From: Microbotryum silenes-acaulis | Lineage: Eukaryota > Basidiomycota > Microbotryomycetes > Microbotryales > Microbotryaceae | DNA: 64,000 nucleotides | Reading direction: 5' to 3' | Assembly: GCA_003665825.1 (NCBI GenBank) | Contig: QPFY01000009.1 | Coordinates: forward strand, 930,001 to 994,000 | In this document: positions 1-11,777 of the stretch, one piece after another | How positions within the stretch are numbered: position 1 is the stretch's first letter | Layout: each line of letters starts with the position of its first letter | Translations under genes and position numbers: made by a program | The notes under the pieces: model-generated | Told to the model about the DNA's origin: nothing | Database searches by the model: none | What the model saw: the letters and a program-made list of their open reading frames with translations, nothing else

Positions 1-807
1 AACTCACATAAGCTCCTGGAACGCAAGTGGCGATCTTTCCGGCGCTGCACGTTGCTGCGAGGGTGTCGAATTTGGTGCAAGGCATGCATGTTCGCGTGCT
101 AGCCACATTAACAAAACCGGTGCGGCAAACGCTCGCGCATTGACCTCCGGTGAGGAACCCGCTGTTGCTGTGATACGAGAAGCCGCACACGGAAGAGAAT
201 GAGATTTTGAATTCAAACTACCTCTGTGCCAGGGGTGATGGGCTCACCATTTGGTAACGCCGGTCGTTGTGCATGCAGCAGCCCCTTTAAATTTGCTTGT
301 GCACGCTGTGCAAATATTGTTGACGCTGAAGGTACTAATAGGGCAAACGGTGACACCTGAGGGCGAGCAAGACGACGGCGATCAGTATTGCCCAAACCCG
401 GCTCAGAACCTGGGGTTAAAACGCATGTACTCACAGGCACCAGCAGACAGGGAACCAGTCGAGCTACGAACGGTCAAGAATTTAGATATCGAGAGTTTCA
501 GTCGGGTCGATCTCGCAAGCCCAAGTGCCCGATACACCGCAGCAACTGACCATCGGATAGCAGCGGTGGCCGTGCAAGCCGAAGCCCCTGGAAATTGCGA
601 CGAGCAAGAGACGCAAGCACCGTTGATGGCCGTAGGGAACTGGCCAACGGCAGTGCAAGCCGCGTCATCCTTGGCCTTGATTCCATTGGTTTTCGTGGTG
701 TCCGTATTCCCCTTGGGGAGTGGGGCAGCGTCCATGACCGAGATGAATGAAATCGTCGCTGCGAACAGGCTGAGCCAGGCTGCGGTGGACGAAGCGCCGA
801 CGTGCAT
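1..807 (-). CDS. Cysteine-rich secreted protein, family copy A (3' part outside window)
   Basis: Reads leftward from ATG 807 and leaves the window. Exons are 807-551, 463-435, 356-248 and 167-8; the last ends at a GTGAGT donor, so the gene continues past base 1. The N-terminus is a hydrophobic signal peptide, followed by repeated Cys units of the type C-x2-C-S-x2-F-P-G-A-x-x-C. Internal exon lengths (29, 109, 160 nt) are the same as in the three complete relatives at 50-60 kb, and residues align throughout. It is more diverged than copies B and D, so it is an older duplicate. From the relatives I infer that the missing part holds two larger Cys modules containing a W-S-Y-Y motif. The Cys spacing resembles growth-factor-receptor or furin-like Cys-rich repeats, which suggests an extracellular or wall protein. 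No enzymatic motif is visible and the function is unknown. Confidence 0.8.
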
Positions 808-2339
808 GATGAAAGATTAAGAGAAGAGAAAGAAGTGATTTAGATGGAGCGGCAAAAACTGGAAGGAGTGAAGAAGAGAAAGAAAGATCGTCGAAGTTGA
901 CTGAGCTACAACACAATGCTGTCTGTGCTCGGCTCAGGTCTCGGACAATGCTCACCATGTCTCAGAACACCCGGCTCAACAATGGGCTGGGCATTTCGCA
1001 GTAGGGGGCAGGCATCGAACATTTCCTAGCGTGCGAGACTGAGAACCGGGCAGACAAACCGCCCGAGCGGCGCGACCTCTACTTACTCCCTTTTCCGGCG
1101 AACTCCGGGGTAAGACACTCCGTCGTTTTGCCGCGCGCGCGCCGGGCTGCGGATCCCTCGAGCGCCAAGCTACCCAAACCGACGGCGATCCCTTCATGGG
1201 CGAGCCGACGATGATTTGTCATTCCAAGACCGAGCCGTCGCGGATTTAGGACTCGACCCTTTACCACCCGTAACTCCGCCTGCCGGTATGTACTCGGTGT
1301 TGCTCGATTCAGGCTCCGTAAGCCCGACAACAGCGCAGCCGCGCTCCGCCGATCAATTTGATCCTAATCGGGATCCGATCTTTGATCCAGTGAGGGTCGC
1401 GTTCAGAACACAATTCCGTTCAAGTGTTTGATGACATCAATTTTTCTATTCCAAGCTTTCGAGCCCTACCTACAGATACGCTAAAACAATATCAGTCTTA
1501 GCTTGAGGCCTCTATGACGCCAACCACTCATATTTTCATAGCTCGCTTCGGTTCCTACGGCGGAACGCGCCAAGCTCCTGGACCCCAAGCCGCCGGTATG
1601 ACGTGCGCGCGCGTATGGTGACGTCCCGAGGCACTGGTGGATCGGCTTGGAGCTCGCCAAAAGGTTGCGGGTGTCATTTCATTCTGAGAGTTTCTACGTT
1701 TGCTTCAAATAGAACTGTTCTTTCTTGGCGCCCAGAAGCTTTGAGCATCTCGGACCTTTTCCCAACAGCTAACTCAAGTCTTGAGGCTTTCGAATTTCGG
1801 AATGACGACCTCGTCGAAAATCGCGCTCGACGTAGTACTGCCCGAAATCACAAATCGTCGCATCCTAAGGCATCAAAGGCAAAAGTTCGCGAAATCGCAA
1901 TAGAGGGCATCCTAAGCCTTGGAAGTACCGATCATGCTTGCGCGAACCGGCTGGCCTGGCGTCATGCACAGGCCGAGCAGCAGACCAGCGATGCAAACTC
2001 ACCTGGTCAGGAATTGTACACGGACATATAACCAAAATCGTCGAAGAGAGAGGAGTGCTATTCTGTCAGCCGAAGGGCGACGATAAGACGAAGATCATGT
2101 TTGTCGATTGCGAACTTTATCGGTCTCCGTACCAAGGTGAGTCTTTCGAGGCGAACGAAAACACAAGAGAGAACTGCGTGGATTTCAAACGGTGCAAAGA
2201 AGTAGACTATGTAGCAAGCAACAACAAGAAAAGAGCAAGAAACAATCCAACAGGACCCAACAAGCGTGGAGAAAGACCAATCACCAATACAAAGATGATC
2301 ACAGGCGAGGCGGCAACTTCGAATCCCTCGACTCCTGAG
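808..2339. other. Intergenic stretch, no gene recognised
   Basis: About 1.5 kb between the start of Cys-rich copy A and the end of the Ser-rich gene. Open frames on the plus strand around 1603-2378 include one run with normal protein composition near 2038-2135, ending at a GTGAGT. I could not build a start, an exon chain or a family match, so no gene is called. Confidence 0.4.
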
Positions 2340-5255
2340 CTAGAAGCTACGGCAGGCACTTCGAATGGTCGCCGGTGAACCGATGGGACCCGTCATACCG
2401 AGGGAGAGCACCCTCGCGTTGGCGAGAGGGGTCGAGACGCCCATGCCGCAGAAGAAACCGGCGAGGAATACGGCACCGACGATGACGGCCGTGCCCAGCC
2501 AACTTCGAACGCCTAGGGAGGCGGATGAGGGAAAACCGTGGGAGTGAGGGTGCCGAGCGGGTGACGAGCTTTGCTTCTCCACGTCTTCGGACGAGAGTTG
2601 AGCGGCTTGCATTGGCCATGGTATCAACGAGAGACGTAGGTTGAGTCCGACGAGATGCAGCAAGGCGGGTAGGTGGAAAGGATCGAACGGCGAGGGAAGT
2701 TGATCCGAAACATATGCATTTGTCCTCGAGGCGCCAGTATTAGCCCTCGCTCGAGCGGGGTTTGCAGGGTGCCCAGAAGGCGCAGCTTGTGGTGACGCAG
2801 TGTGACCCGGATCCAGCGTACCCACTGTGGGCGAAGTGAAAGCGGGTAGAGACCTCGAAACACACTTTGGCGTATCGGGCTCGAGGACGCTCGTGCTCGC
2901 CAGCGCTTGTGCAGCTTCCTCACTGGACGAACCGAGCGACGAGACCGAACCCGACATCGGGTCACACGGCGTGACATCCTCGTTCGAACTTGTTCCACAC
3001 GCTGCGAACACCTCCGAGTTGACTCCCAAATCTGCCCAGATCGGCGACAGTCGGGTTCCCGTTACTTCTCGTTTGGCAGTTGACGTGAGGTGCATTCTTC
3101 GTTCGGCGACGCGACGCGAGAACTCGAGGCTATCTCGACGAGCCTTGATATCTTGACGACTCGGAGGGGTCCCAGTCTCACTACTTGGCGTATCTAGAGT
3201 GGAACCGGCATCTTGGCCCACACCATCGTCGGATACAGGTGAAACGGCTTTGGTGTCCCCAACGGCAGCGATTTCAATCTCCCTCCAATCGAGGAAAGCG
3301 AGTGCATTGGCCCGGCGAATGCAATCGCGCATACCCGCCGTCCCGACGAGCGTCCTCAACCTAGCCAGATCAGCCGTCATAGTCGCAGGTGAAGACGAGC
3401 GGGAGCCCGACGAAGAGGATCCGTCCGGTGCTGATCCATTCGAACTTGTTGCCGTGAAGGTCGGCGAAGGTGGTGCAGTTCCATGGGTCGCAGAAGCGGG
3501 TGCGTTCAGATCCTGGGACGCCTTTTCCGTGAAGAGCTCGTGCGGCAAAAGGTAGAGCGGCGATGGCCCGCGCTTGGCAGTAGCTCGGCCACGCACAATG
3601 CCGCCGATTTGATGGTCCAGCGCAGCGGTCCATCTTACTCCGGCCGAGTCAAGTTGTGCGATGACGGCTTCAACGAGCGCGGTCGTCTTCAAGGGTTTCG
3701 TGGGTACGGGTGCTGGTGGGAGGACCAGAATTGGGAACACCGGGATGACTTGAGCGACGATTCGCGCGAGTGCGATCTCGGCCGAGTTAGGGGCTATTTG
3801 TAGGAAATGCTCGCCGTCAGGTCCGGGTCACCAGATAAATTCCACCATCGCACATGTCTCCGATAACTCACGGGAAGAAAACAACACCAAACACGCCTCG
3901 AAATGACTCGTCCCAATGCGCATCACAAGTTCGACCAATTCCTCGCTCCGAGCCTGCGTCGGATTGATCAAAGCCTCCATACCTTCCAACGAGATCGTAA
4001 TCGACCGCGCGACGTTCTCGACGAGCTCACGCATGTTATCGTCGCTCGAAGGGTGGGAAAACTTGCAAAACTGGGATCGGTGGGGGAGAGCTTCGAGCGG
4101 GTCGAGATCGCAGGCCCAGGGATGGCTCTGACGCGTCGACGATCTCGTGTGCGCGCCCCCGTGCTCGGACGTTCGGATGGACCAAAACGAGCTCGCCATC
4201 GAGTCGACTTGCGAATCCGTTCGTTGAGGTGTATGACTGGCGGTGTTGTGTGCGGTCGGAAGAGAGGCGATCCCCAGCAGCCGCGCCAACGTGGCGCGAT
4301 GTTCGACCGATTTGCCGAGAATGAGCAGCTTCGTCGCTTGGTGGCGATCGTGGGAGGACAGAGCATGCGAGGTGATCCTCCCCGCTTCATCATGCTCGTT
4401 CGAGCGATAGGTCGAGACGATCGACTCGCTCGAGCCGTACGTCGTAGCGCTGTGGGGTCCCGAGAGTCGCATCGAAGGCATGACGAGCATGTGCGCCCCG
4501 CCGAGGTGCTCGAACTCGCTATTGAGGCTGCCGTTCGTACTTGCGATGCTCGTTGTATCGTCGCCGTCGCTCATCGCGGCACTCGCCTGTCGTCGATGGT
4601 GTCGATGCAAGAGCTCTTGCGCCAAGGGATAAGACGTCCTCATGGAGTCCGGGACGTGGTCGGGGTGGGTCGAGAGAGCCGAGCTTGCCGAGGCCGGCAA
4701 ATATTCGTCAGGGGCGCGCGTCGCAGAAGGGGACAGTGTCGTGTTGAATGGGTCATCATCATTCACATTCATCGATACCAACGGGGTAATGTCTTGATCC
4801 CTCGAGCGAGCTTCGATGGGCGACTGCGAGGATTCGATGATGGATGACTCGGTGCCTCGGTCATCGTGATCCCGATCGCCGGTGAGGCTGGTGGTGCTAG
4901 TGCCAGGCGCGGCGCCATCGAAGCCGAACTGTAACATGCTCTCGGACAGTGGGGACCGCGTTGAAGCCGAGGACGAAGGAGTCGCAACCGAAGAAGACGA
5001 ACCGATGCTACTGATGGACAAGCGCAGAGGATCCTTGATCGACGCTTCCTCGAGGAGATCGGCCGTAGACGCTCGGACGCTGGCAGCGTTGCTGGCCAAG
5101 GTCGTGGTGCTAGTGGAGGACGACGTCGACGACGACGACATGGAGCCCGTCTCCGAAGGCGTCTCGGTCCCACCTTGTCGCATCTCGATCAGACTCGCAT
5201 TCATAGAGAAAGACAGATCATCATCCTGCGAGACGTTGTCCCATGTGTTTGACAT
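2340..5255 (-). CDS. Large Ser/Thr-rich protein of unknown function with one C-terminal membrane segment
   Basis: Not recognised. Two exons: 5255-3872 and 3793-2340, joined over a 78-bp intron (GTGAGT donor, CTGAC branch site, AAATAG acceptor) that hides an in-frame TGA at 3828-3830. The product is about 945 aa. The start is the ATG at 5255; the open frame continues upstream only to a GTG. Residues 1-280 are low-complexity and Ser-rich, so probably disordered. A folded-looking region follows, with the segment L-L-I-L-G-K-S and then, just across the splice, a hydrophobic strand and a run rich in I-P-V-F-P. This is faintly like a degenerate GTPase fold, which is inference only. The C-terminus has a single hydrophobic helix of about 20 residues near 2450-2510 and a short tail, so it may be tail-anchored. 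The gene is conserved enough in frame to be real. Confidence 0.65.
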
Positions 5256-6404
5256 GGCGAAGGCGACGAAGGGGCGATAAGGCTTGGAAAGCGAAGTGGG
5301 ACGTGTGGCGGTTTCGATTGATTGCTCCCGCGTTCGACCCCCACCCCGTGACTTGGTGGAAATTGGCGACGCGTGTCTCACGGGGGGTCAGCCACTGCGC
5401 TCGTCGCTCGAACGCGTTTTGGTGCAAGTAGAGGTGATGATCGGATGGAATGAACAACGTGTCGTTCCACCGCGTAGCAGTTCTCACCGGAGCTCGGGTC
5501 GCACGACTCGAGCAAATGAGGCTGAGGCTGACCGAACCGACCGACACCGCGCGTTCGCTTGTGGCCGAGGCTCGAAGAGGCCCGTGCTCCTTCAGGCTCC
5601 GGGCCTCGTTCTTGCTCAACCTGCTTGGCTTAGCATGTTATGCCAACGGTAGGATGAGCCTGAAGATTAGCAAAAGCAAGATTATCTCCTTCTCCAGCTC
5701 GATCGAAAGTGCAAACGCCAGTTTTCATGATATCCCTAGCTCAGTTCACGTCTACCGTAATCCCACGCACAATTCCCATTAGTCCGTCTCGAACGTACAA
5801 AACGCGGGCCAAAACCGCCTGCGCGAGGCGAAAAAACCTGCGACGAGAAGCGCGGCGGGGCTGCTCGCGCCTGCCTGGCTTGTCGTAGGCTTGCTTGTTC
5901 TCGCTCTCCACATCGACTTCCCTCGTCAAGAGTTTAAGCGTAAAAGCAGATATCGGTTAGTCGGACGTTCTCTTAAATCACTCAAGGATACGTTCCTCGA
6001 CTGCATCACATCCACCCTCGACATGGATGCTGGTACTACGAGGAGGCGGAGCGACGACTTGTCTGCCACGACCCAGCGGCCGCAACTGCGGGCCTACCGC
6101 GCTCGGCTCAGCACTCTCGACTTTTTTCCCGCACGATTTGGGGCCCGCGCGGGTGGGCCTCGCAGCATTGATGACGGTGACGGATGCGTGACTACGGTCA
6201 TGAGCATTCAAGGTGGTTGTTGGAAGGACCTTGTTCGAGACGGCTGGTGGACAAGAGGGCCGATGGATGGGTTTGAGGTGGCATCGCGACGACACATCGC
6301 AGGCGAGCGCGCTGTCATCTGCGGAGCTGCAATCCCGCCCCGGCCCAGCCAACGACATCGAGCTCGACATTCGACGACGCCACCCCTCCCCTTGCTCATG
6401 CGCA

Positions 6405-6440
6405 GTGTGCTGACCCTTGCATACATTATTTTTTCTATAG
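6405..6440 (+). promoter_or_regulatory. Probable 5'-UTR intron acceptor directly before the RPP2 start codon
   Basis: A TGCTGACC branch-like site, a T-rich stretch and CTATAG end exactly at the base before the RPP2 ATG. This looks like the 3' end of an intron in the leader; the donor could not be fixed. Leader introns are common in fungal ribosomal-protein genes. Confidence 0.45.
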
Positions 6441-6944
6441 ATGAAGCACGTCGCCGCCTACCTTCTCCTTGTTGCCGGAGGCAACTCCTCCCCTTCCGCC
6501 TCGGACGTTACCGAGTTGCTCGCCACCGTCGAGTAAGCCCATTTCATCAGCCACGCTCCTCCCCCTCAAACCCATCACTAACTCTTTCGCCCTCTCTTTC
6601 GTGCGTAGCATCACCCCTGATGCCGAGCGATTGGAGAAGCTCATCTCCGAGTTGTTCGGCAAGGACTTGAACGAGTTGATCGCCGAGGGATCGTCCAAGC
6701 TCGCGTCCGTTCCTTCCGGTGGTGCCGGTGGTGCCGTGAGTTCTCTCTACTTGATCTCCCCCACAATTCCTTCACATCTGACTTCCTTGCGATTTTCTTT
6801 TGGATGATGATGATGTTGAATTGATAGGCCGCCGCCGCGCCCGCCGCTGGTGGTGCCACCCCCGCTGCTGAGGAGAAGAAACCCGAGAAGGAGGAGGAGA
6901 AGGAGGAGTCCGATGACGACATGGGCTTCGGATTGTTCGATTAA
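6441..6944 (+). CDS. RPP2: 60S acidic ribosomal protein P2
   Basis: Stalk protein of the large ribosomal subunit, which dimerises with P1, binds P0 and recruits elongation factors. Exons are 6441-6532, 6609-6735 and 6828-6944, giving 111 aa, the usual P2 length. The start reads [10 protein letters not shown]. The middle contains the Ala/Gly-rich hinge, and the end is the diagnostic acidic tail [13 protein letters not shown]. Both introns have GT-AG ends and keep the frame. The K-H-V-A-A-Y start and the G-G-x-x-x-P-S segment favour P2 over P1. It lies alone between the Ser-rich gene and RPN7, which is transcribed toward it. Confidence 0.93.
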
Positions 6945-7304
6945 AATTTTCCATCCGTATCGAACCTTCTCGCCCCTCTTAAACCTCAAAACGAGGAGGG
7001 GAATTGGGACCTGGGCGTTCTGAGAAAGAAGTTTTAGGCGTTATCGAGTCGGAAACCGGGGCAGGTTTTGTCCTTTCTAGTTTCGACTTGTAATGGTTGA
7101 ACCTCTTCTCGGTCTCTTGGGCCTTTTTCTCTTCCAACCTTCAATACGTGTTCGCTACCCGAAATCAAAAGAGAGCATGAGGAAGGAGAATATGCTACGG
7201 TCCCTATTCACCTGACGTCAAAAGGAGGTTCATTCATTTCGTTGCCCTCGACATCTACACATCCACCCACCCCACCTCCTGTCCTGATACCCCTCTTCAA
7301 CCCA
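6945..7304. other. Convergent 3' regions of RPP2 and RPN7
   Basis: 360 bp between the stop codons of two converging genes. It holds T-rich runs expected of 3' ends and no open frame that I would call. Confidence 0.5.
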
Positions 7305-9119
7305 TTATCCAATCACCCTACTCAACCTCTGCACACTGTTCAACACCAAATCACCCTTCTTGATCACACTAGCGTACCTCGCATTCTTCGCGTCCGGTCG
7401 ATTCGTTTCGACGACGCCGTTCACGCGATCGATCGAACAATTCAAGCGACCGGCGGAGATGAAGCGAGCTAGATCACTGTAAGATGAAAAAGTTCAAAGT
7501 GGGGGTTTGGGGAGGGGAGGCGGAGGCGTTAGAGAGGTTTTAATTGCTTGATGCGCGTAGGTAGTTGGGAATTGAACCCCGCGAGTAGAGAAAACATTCT
7601 CGCCTCGCTCTCATGTAGAGAGTTGGAACTTACGCGTCGATGAAGTCTTGTGAGACTCCGAAAGCGTTCGAAAGTGAAGCGAGCGTAACGGATCGGTACG
7701 ATTCCAATAGTTGGGCATAGGCCTTGATGCGCATCTCGCGAACGTAGTAACGCGAATGCACGGACAAGAGGCGCGCGGGGAGTAGGTGCGATTCTTCGAC
7801 GATGGCTAAAGGGGGAAGATGAGGAGGGAGAGAACGTAAAAGTCAGTCATGAGGGGAGGGAGGCGGTGTAAAGGTTGAGGGTGTTGATGGAAGACTTACC
7901 GAGCGCTTTGAAGAAAGCAGCATAGTCGCATCGCCACAAGGACTCGCAGTAATCCTTCAACGTCGGTCGCGTTGGAATCAACGCGATCACCTCGGGAGCC
8001 TCGATAATCTAAGGAGGTACCAGGATTGACCGATCAGTACCTAAGCCCGTCGAAGGCAGTACGATCGCGCCCACCTTCTTTTTGAGATCCTTGCGCTCCA
8101 ACATCAAAGCACCGGAAAGGACGCACAGCGCGACAAAGTCGTCGTAATCGATCAATTCGGTCGCGGTGAAGGTCGACAACGTGTCGAGTAGCAACTGTCC
8201 ACCTTTTTTGAAGTTGCGGATCGACAAAAGGTAGAGACCCTCGTAGGCCTTGAGACGGTTGCGTCGGTCCCAATCACCGCCTTCTTCGACGAGACTGGGT
8301 AGGAGAGGAGCGTGTGAGTGAGATTGATGCACTCGCGGCGAGGTTGCGTACGGCGTGGAACGCACATTCGGGTCTTTTCAATGTTGTCCTGGATGAGGCT
8401 GTGATCGCCGTGGAAGAAGCCGATGCGGATGATAGCCAAGCGCAAGTCAATCTTGGATCCTTTACCGGCGGTCTTGTCCAGCGCGTCCAAGTGAGCCTTG
8501 ACCGCGAGGTCCTGTGACATTTAATATACCAGTCGTAAGTTGCCACGTCAGACTGCAATCCATGAAATAGGTGCCCCTTGCGCACCTTTTCTCCGATTCG
8601 AGCGAGGTACAACGCTTTGGCCTTGAGCGCGTCCGAGATCTCTGTTTCGCCGAGGTTGGTTTCGGCATCGGCGAGCTGGGCGTCGAGGGTTTCGAGGTGG
8701 TCCTTGTTGCGTCGTTGCAGTCGCTCGAGGAGGTCGGGCTGGGGAGGGAGGATGGCGGAGTTGAAGGAGGCCGATGCAGTAGAGGAGGTCGAGGAGGACA
8801 TTGAAGGGGAGGTGGTGAGCGTTGCTAGCCACGGTGCCATTTCTGTACGAAGGCACGAATCATCAACACCGAGTGTTCTCGAGCTTCAGCTAAAGATCGA
8901 CTGACCATCCTCCTCGATCGCTTGCAACAATGCCTTGCGAGTCGCTTCGAGGTCGGTTGTCGATGACGAGGGGGATGACGATGACGACGACGACGACGAC
9001 GACAAGGAGGAAGCGGCCGCTCGGGAGAGGAGGAACGCATGCTGTGCCGGCTTGAGGTTGGGGATGCATGCGACCTGGTCTTCTTGAGCGGGTGCTGTTG
9101 TGGTCGATGTTGAAGCCAT
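7305..9119 (-). CDS. RPN7: 26S proteasome regulatory subunit RPN7 (PSMD6), 19S lid
   Basis: PCI-domain subunit of the proteasome lid. Seven exons: 9119-8906, 8842-8586, 8511-8366, 8294-8075, 8008-7900, 7805-7634 and 7476-7305, all GT-AG with consistent phases; 429 aa. Recognisable blocks in order are a TPR-like region with L-x-D-A-E-x-N-L-G-E-x-E-I, then [20 protein letters not shown], the PCI segment [12 protein letters not shown], and a C-terminus with V-E-T-N-R-P-D and I-K-K-G-D-L-V-L-N. The N-terminus is about 50 residues longer than animal PSMD6 and carries a poly-Ser tract encoded by a (GAC)n repeat. RPN6, another lid subunit, starts 196 bp away on the other strand, so the two share one short promoter region. 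Confidence 0.95.
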
Positions 9120-9314
9120 GATGAAACAGGCGGGGTGGGGTGGCAGGAGACTGAGAGAGAGAGCTGAGTGGGGCACGCGCGTTCCGGAGTCTCTCCTACG
9201 CGCTTGCGTGGCTCTCTGTGGCTCTGCTTTCTCGCTGCTGCTGCTGCTGCTGCTTGACTCTACCCTCGCTTCCCCCCCCCCGATCATCGATTGGTCACCC
9301 ACCCCCTTGCCACC
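9120..9314. promoter_or_regulatory. Short shared region between the divergent RPN7 and RPN6 starts
   Basis: 195 bp separate the two start codons. It contains a (CTG)n run near 9235-9255 and two partial matches to GGTGGCAAA, the proteasome-associated control element known from budding yeast: GGTGGCAGG near 9139 (+), and CTTGCCACC just before the RPN6 ATG, which reads GGTGGCAAG on the other strand. The second is also a normal start-codon context, so the match may be chance. The Rpn4 factor is known mainly from ascomycetes. Confidence 0.5.
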
Positions 9315-11239
9315 ATGTCCTCCTCCCCCACCGCCACGACCTCGACGCCGACTCGTACAGAGGAACAACTGCGAGCGATCCTCGATCAACGCGTCGACGG
9401 TCAGTCCACACACACCTGCACCTCACTCGTACGACCTAGTCCCGCCCCACTCACACCTCCTATCCCCGTCCTCCCCTAGGCCCGCACGACGATCAGCTGC
9501 TCAGAGAGAAGGAGACCGCCATCGCAGAGCTCGGTCAGCTGTACAGCGATCGACAGTGAGTAGTAGCTCACACCCCATCCTCGTCATCGGCTAGGGAGCT
9601 CACCTCACTACATCGACCGACTGCACACAGGGATGCGACCGCCTTGGCTCAGGTGATCCGAGACTCGACTTGGTTGATGCAACACCTTGCCAAAGCCAAG
9701 ACCGCCAAACTGGGTAGGCAGACTCTCCCGTAGCGAGCAGCCCCCCACTCCCACTCAGCTTGGCTCATTCTCGCTCTCTCTCGCACAGTCCGAACCCTGT
9801 TGGACCAATTGAGCGCGATCCCCAACTCGTCTGCACTTCAAATAAAGGTCACCCAAGAGAACGTCGACTGGGCCAGATCCGAGAAGCGCATCTTCCTCAA
9901 GCAGAATCTCGAGACTCGATTGATCGCATTGTCAGTCCCCACTCGATCGGGCTGTTCAACCGAGGGACCACCCCTGATCCAACACCGCCTCCCTCTCAGA
10001 TACATTGACAACCAAAACTACAAGGATGCATTGGCCTTGATCACGACCTTGCTGAGGGAACTCAAGAAACTTGACGACAAGATGGTCCTTACCGAAGTCC
10101 ACCTCCTGGAATCGCGCGTCAACCACCTGCTCGCCAACATGCCCAAGGCAAAGGTACGCCATCACTAAAAACGTATTTTTGACGATTGTATTGACACGGT
10201 GTGTTCGTCCCGCTTTCGCTAGGCCGCTTTGACCTCGGCACGAACGGCGGCCAACTCGATCTATTGCCCGCCGTTGTTGCAAGCTCAGCTCGATATGCAG
10301 TCCGGTATTCTCCACGCCGAGGACAAGGATTACAAGACCGCGTAAGCCACCTGACCTGTTCGGTCTCGAAATTTCCTGCGCTCACGCTCGCAATCAATCT
10401 CTACCCTCGACAGCTTCTCCTACTTCTTTGAGGCGCTCGAAGGCCTGTCCGGTCAGGACGATCCCAAAGCCCCCGCCGCATTGAAGTACATGCTCATGTG
10501 CAAAGTCATGCTCAACTTGGTGCGTATTTAATTCCTTGAGATCTACTGGAAGCGCAGTCAGCTGAAAGAGTCCGAGTTGTGTGCACAGCCCGAGGATGTG
10601 ACGTCCATCATTGCAGGTAAACTCGCACAACGATACGCCGGGCCTCAGGTCGATGCGATCAAGGCTGTCGCAAAGGCACACGAGGACCGAAGTCTGTCCG
10701 ACTTTGAGCGGTTGTTGAAGGAACACCGGAAAGGTAGGTCGAAAAGCAAGGCCAATTTCGGGCCCCAAGAGCTTTTCGATTCTAATCAGGCCGTACATTT
10801 TCGATCGTTCAGAATTGTCGGACGACCCCATCATTCGCAACCACCTTTCGGCACTTTACGACACCCTGCTCGAACAGAACCTCGTACGCATCATCGAACC
10901 CTTCTCCCGCGTCGAGATCAGCCATATCGCCGAATTGGTCGGTCAACCCGTACGCGACGTCGAGGCCAAGTTGAGTCAGATGATCTTGGACAAGGTGTTT
11001 GATGGGATCTTGGATCAAGGGGCCGGGTGTTTGATCGTTTGGGAGGAACCGGAGGTGGATGTGAGTCTCGTGGATCTTTCTGGGTGACCTCGGTCAATCT
11101 AGGGATTTTGAGGATCCTAACTAACCACTTTTCACCCCGTCGTTGTTTATATCAGAAAACATACGACGCGACCCTGGAGACGCTGGGACACATTTCGCAG
11201 ATTGTCGATCAGCTCTTCACTCGAACAAGAAGCATGTAG
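9315..11239 (+). CDS. RPN6: 26S proteasome regulatory subunit RPN6 (PSMD11), 19S lid
   Basis: PCI-domain lid subunit that braces the contact between the 20S core and the base. Ten exons: 9315-9399, 9480-9555, 9631-9713, 9789-9930, 10000-10153, 10223-10341, 10414-10519, 10589-10733, 10813-11060 and 11156-11239; 413 aa, the normal family length. All junctions are GT-AG and keep frame. Family blocks include [12 protein letters not shown]-x-[34 protein letters not shown], and Y-F-F-E-A-L-E-G. The C-terminal PCI winged helix has [11 protein letters not shown] and [10 protein letters not shown]. Introns are 69-95 bp. It is divergent from RPN7, which belongs to the same complex. Confidence 0.96.
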
Positions 11240-11777
11240 TGATTTTTTGAGAAGTGTCTGATTGCAATCAGTCATGTCACGATTTTTGAGAAGAGATGAT
11301 TTACGCTAGAGATCCTCGGGGATTCGAGACGTCGCTGCTGAAGGCCAAAAATTGAGGCACGCTCGGGAGAAGGGGGGGACTGACTCGAGTCGGGATGAAT
11401 TGGTAAAATCGCCAAGAAACCAAAATTTGTTCTGCATGATTCCTTGCCTAGGTGTTACGGTCCGATGTGCAAAACGAGTCAGGACTCGAGACATTGCCAT
11501 TCCCCGAATGCTGATCAAGCAAAGCGCTCCCGAGTCCTGCGGGGGAGAAATGCGATTTGGTTTTTGACCAATTTCGGACCGAGGCCCAGAGCCAAGAGCG
11601 ACGATGAATTTCGTCAGCTGGCCGCGCTCAGCGCCAGACAGGCCGACGAACTGGCCCAGACTGGCCCAGACTGGCCCGGCCCAATCGCCACACGGCAGCT
11701 GCCTTACCACCCCTCGTTGCCTCCCTCTCTTCTCCTAACCCCCACCCCACCCGACCCCCCCGACAACTTCTTTCAAA
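11240..11777. other. Intergenic region upstream of RPL10
   Basis: 538 bp. It contains a small direct repeat of ACTGGCCCAG (three tandem units around 11651-11680) and then a C/T-rich stretch leading to the RPL10 start, typical of ribosomal-protein promoters. No gene seen. Confidence 0.5.

Noticed and set aside
1603..2378. Possible gene in the plus-strand frames
   Set aside because: Only one short run looks protein-like and no exon chain or start could be supported.
3828..3830. In-frame TGA splitting the Ser-rich open frame, suggesting a pseudogene or stop readthrough
   Set aside because: A 78-bp intron with GTGAGT, CTGAC and ATAG removes it and keeps the frame.
3903..4847. 314-codon plus-strand open frame
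   Set aside because: It is an Arg-rich shadow on the opposite strand of the Ser-rich gene.
7477..7633. GGTTCAATTCC inside a long RPN7 intron as an intronic tRNA
   Set aside because: The T-stem does not pair and no A box was found; the intron is merely longer than its neighbours.
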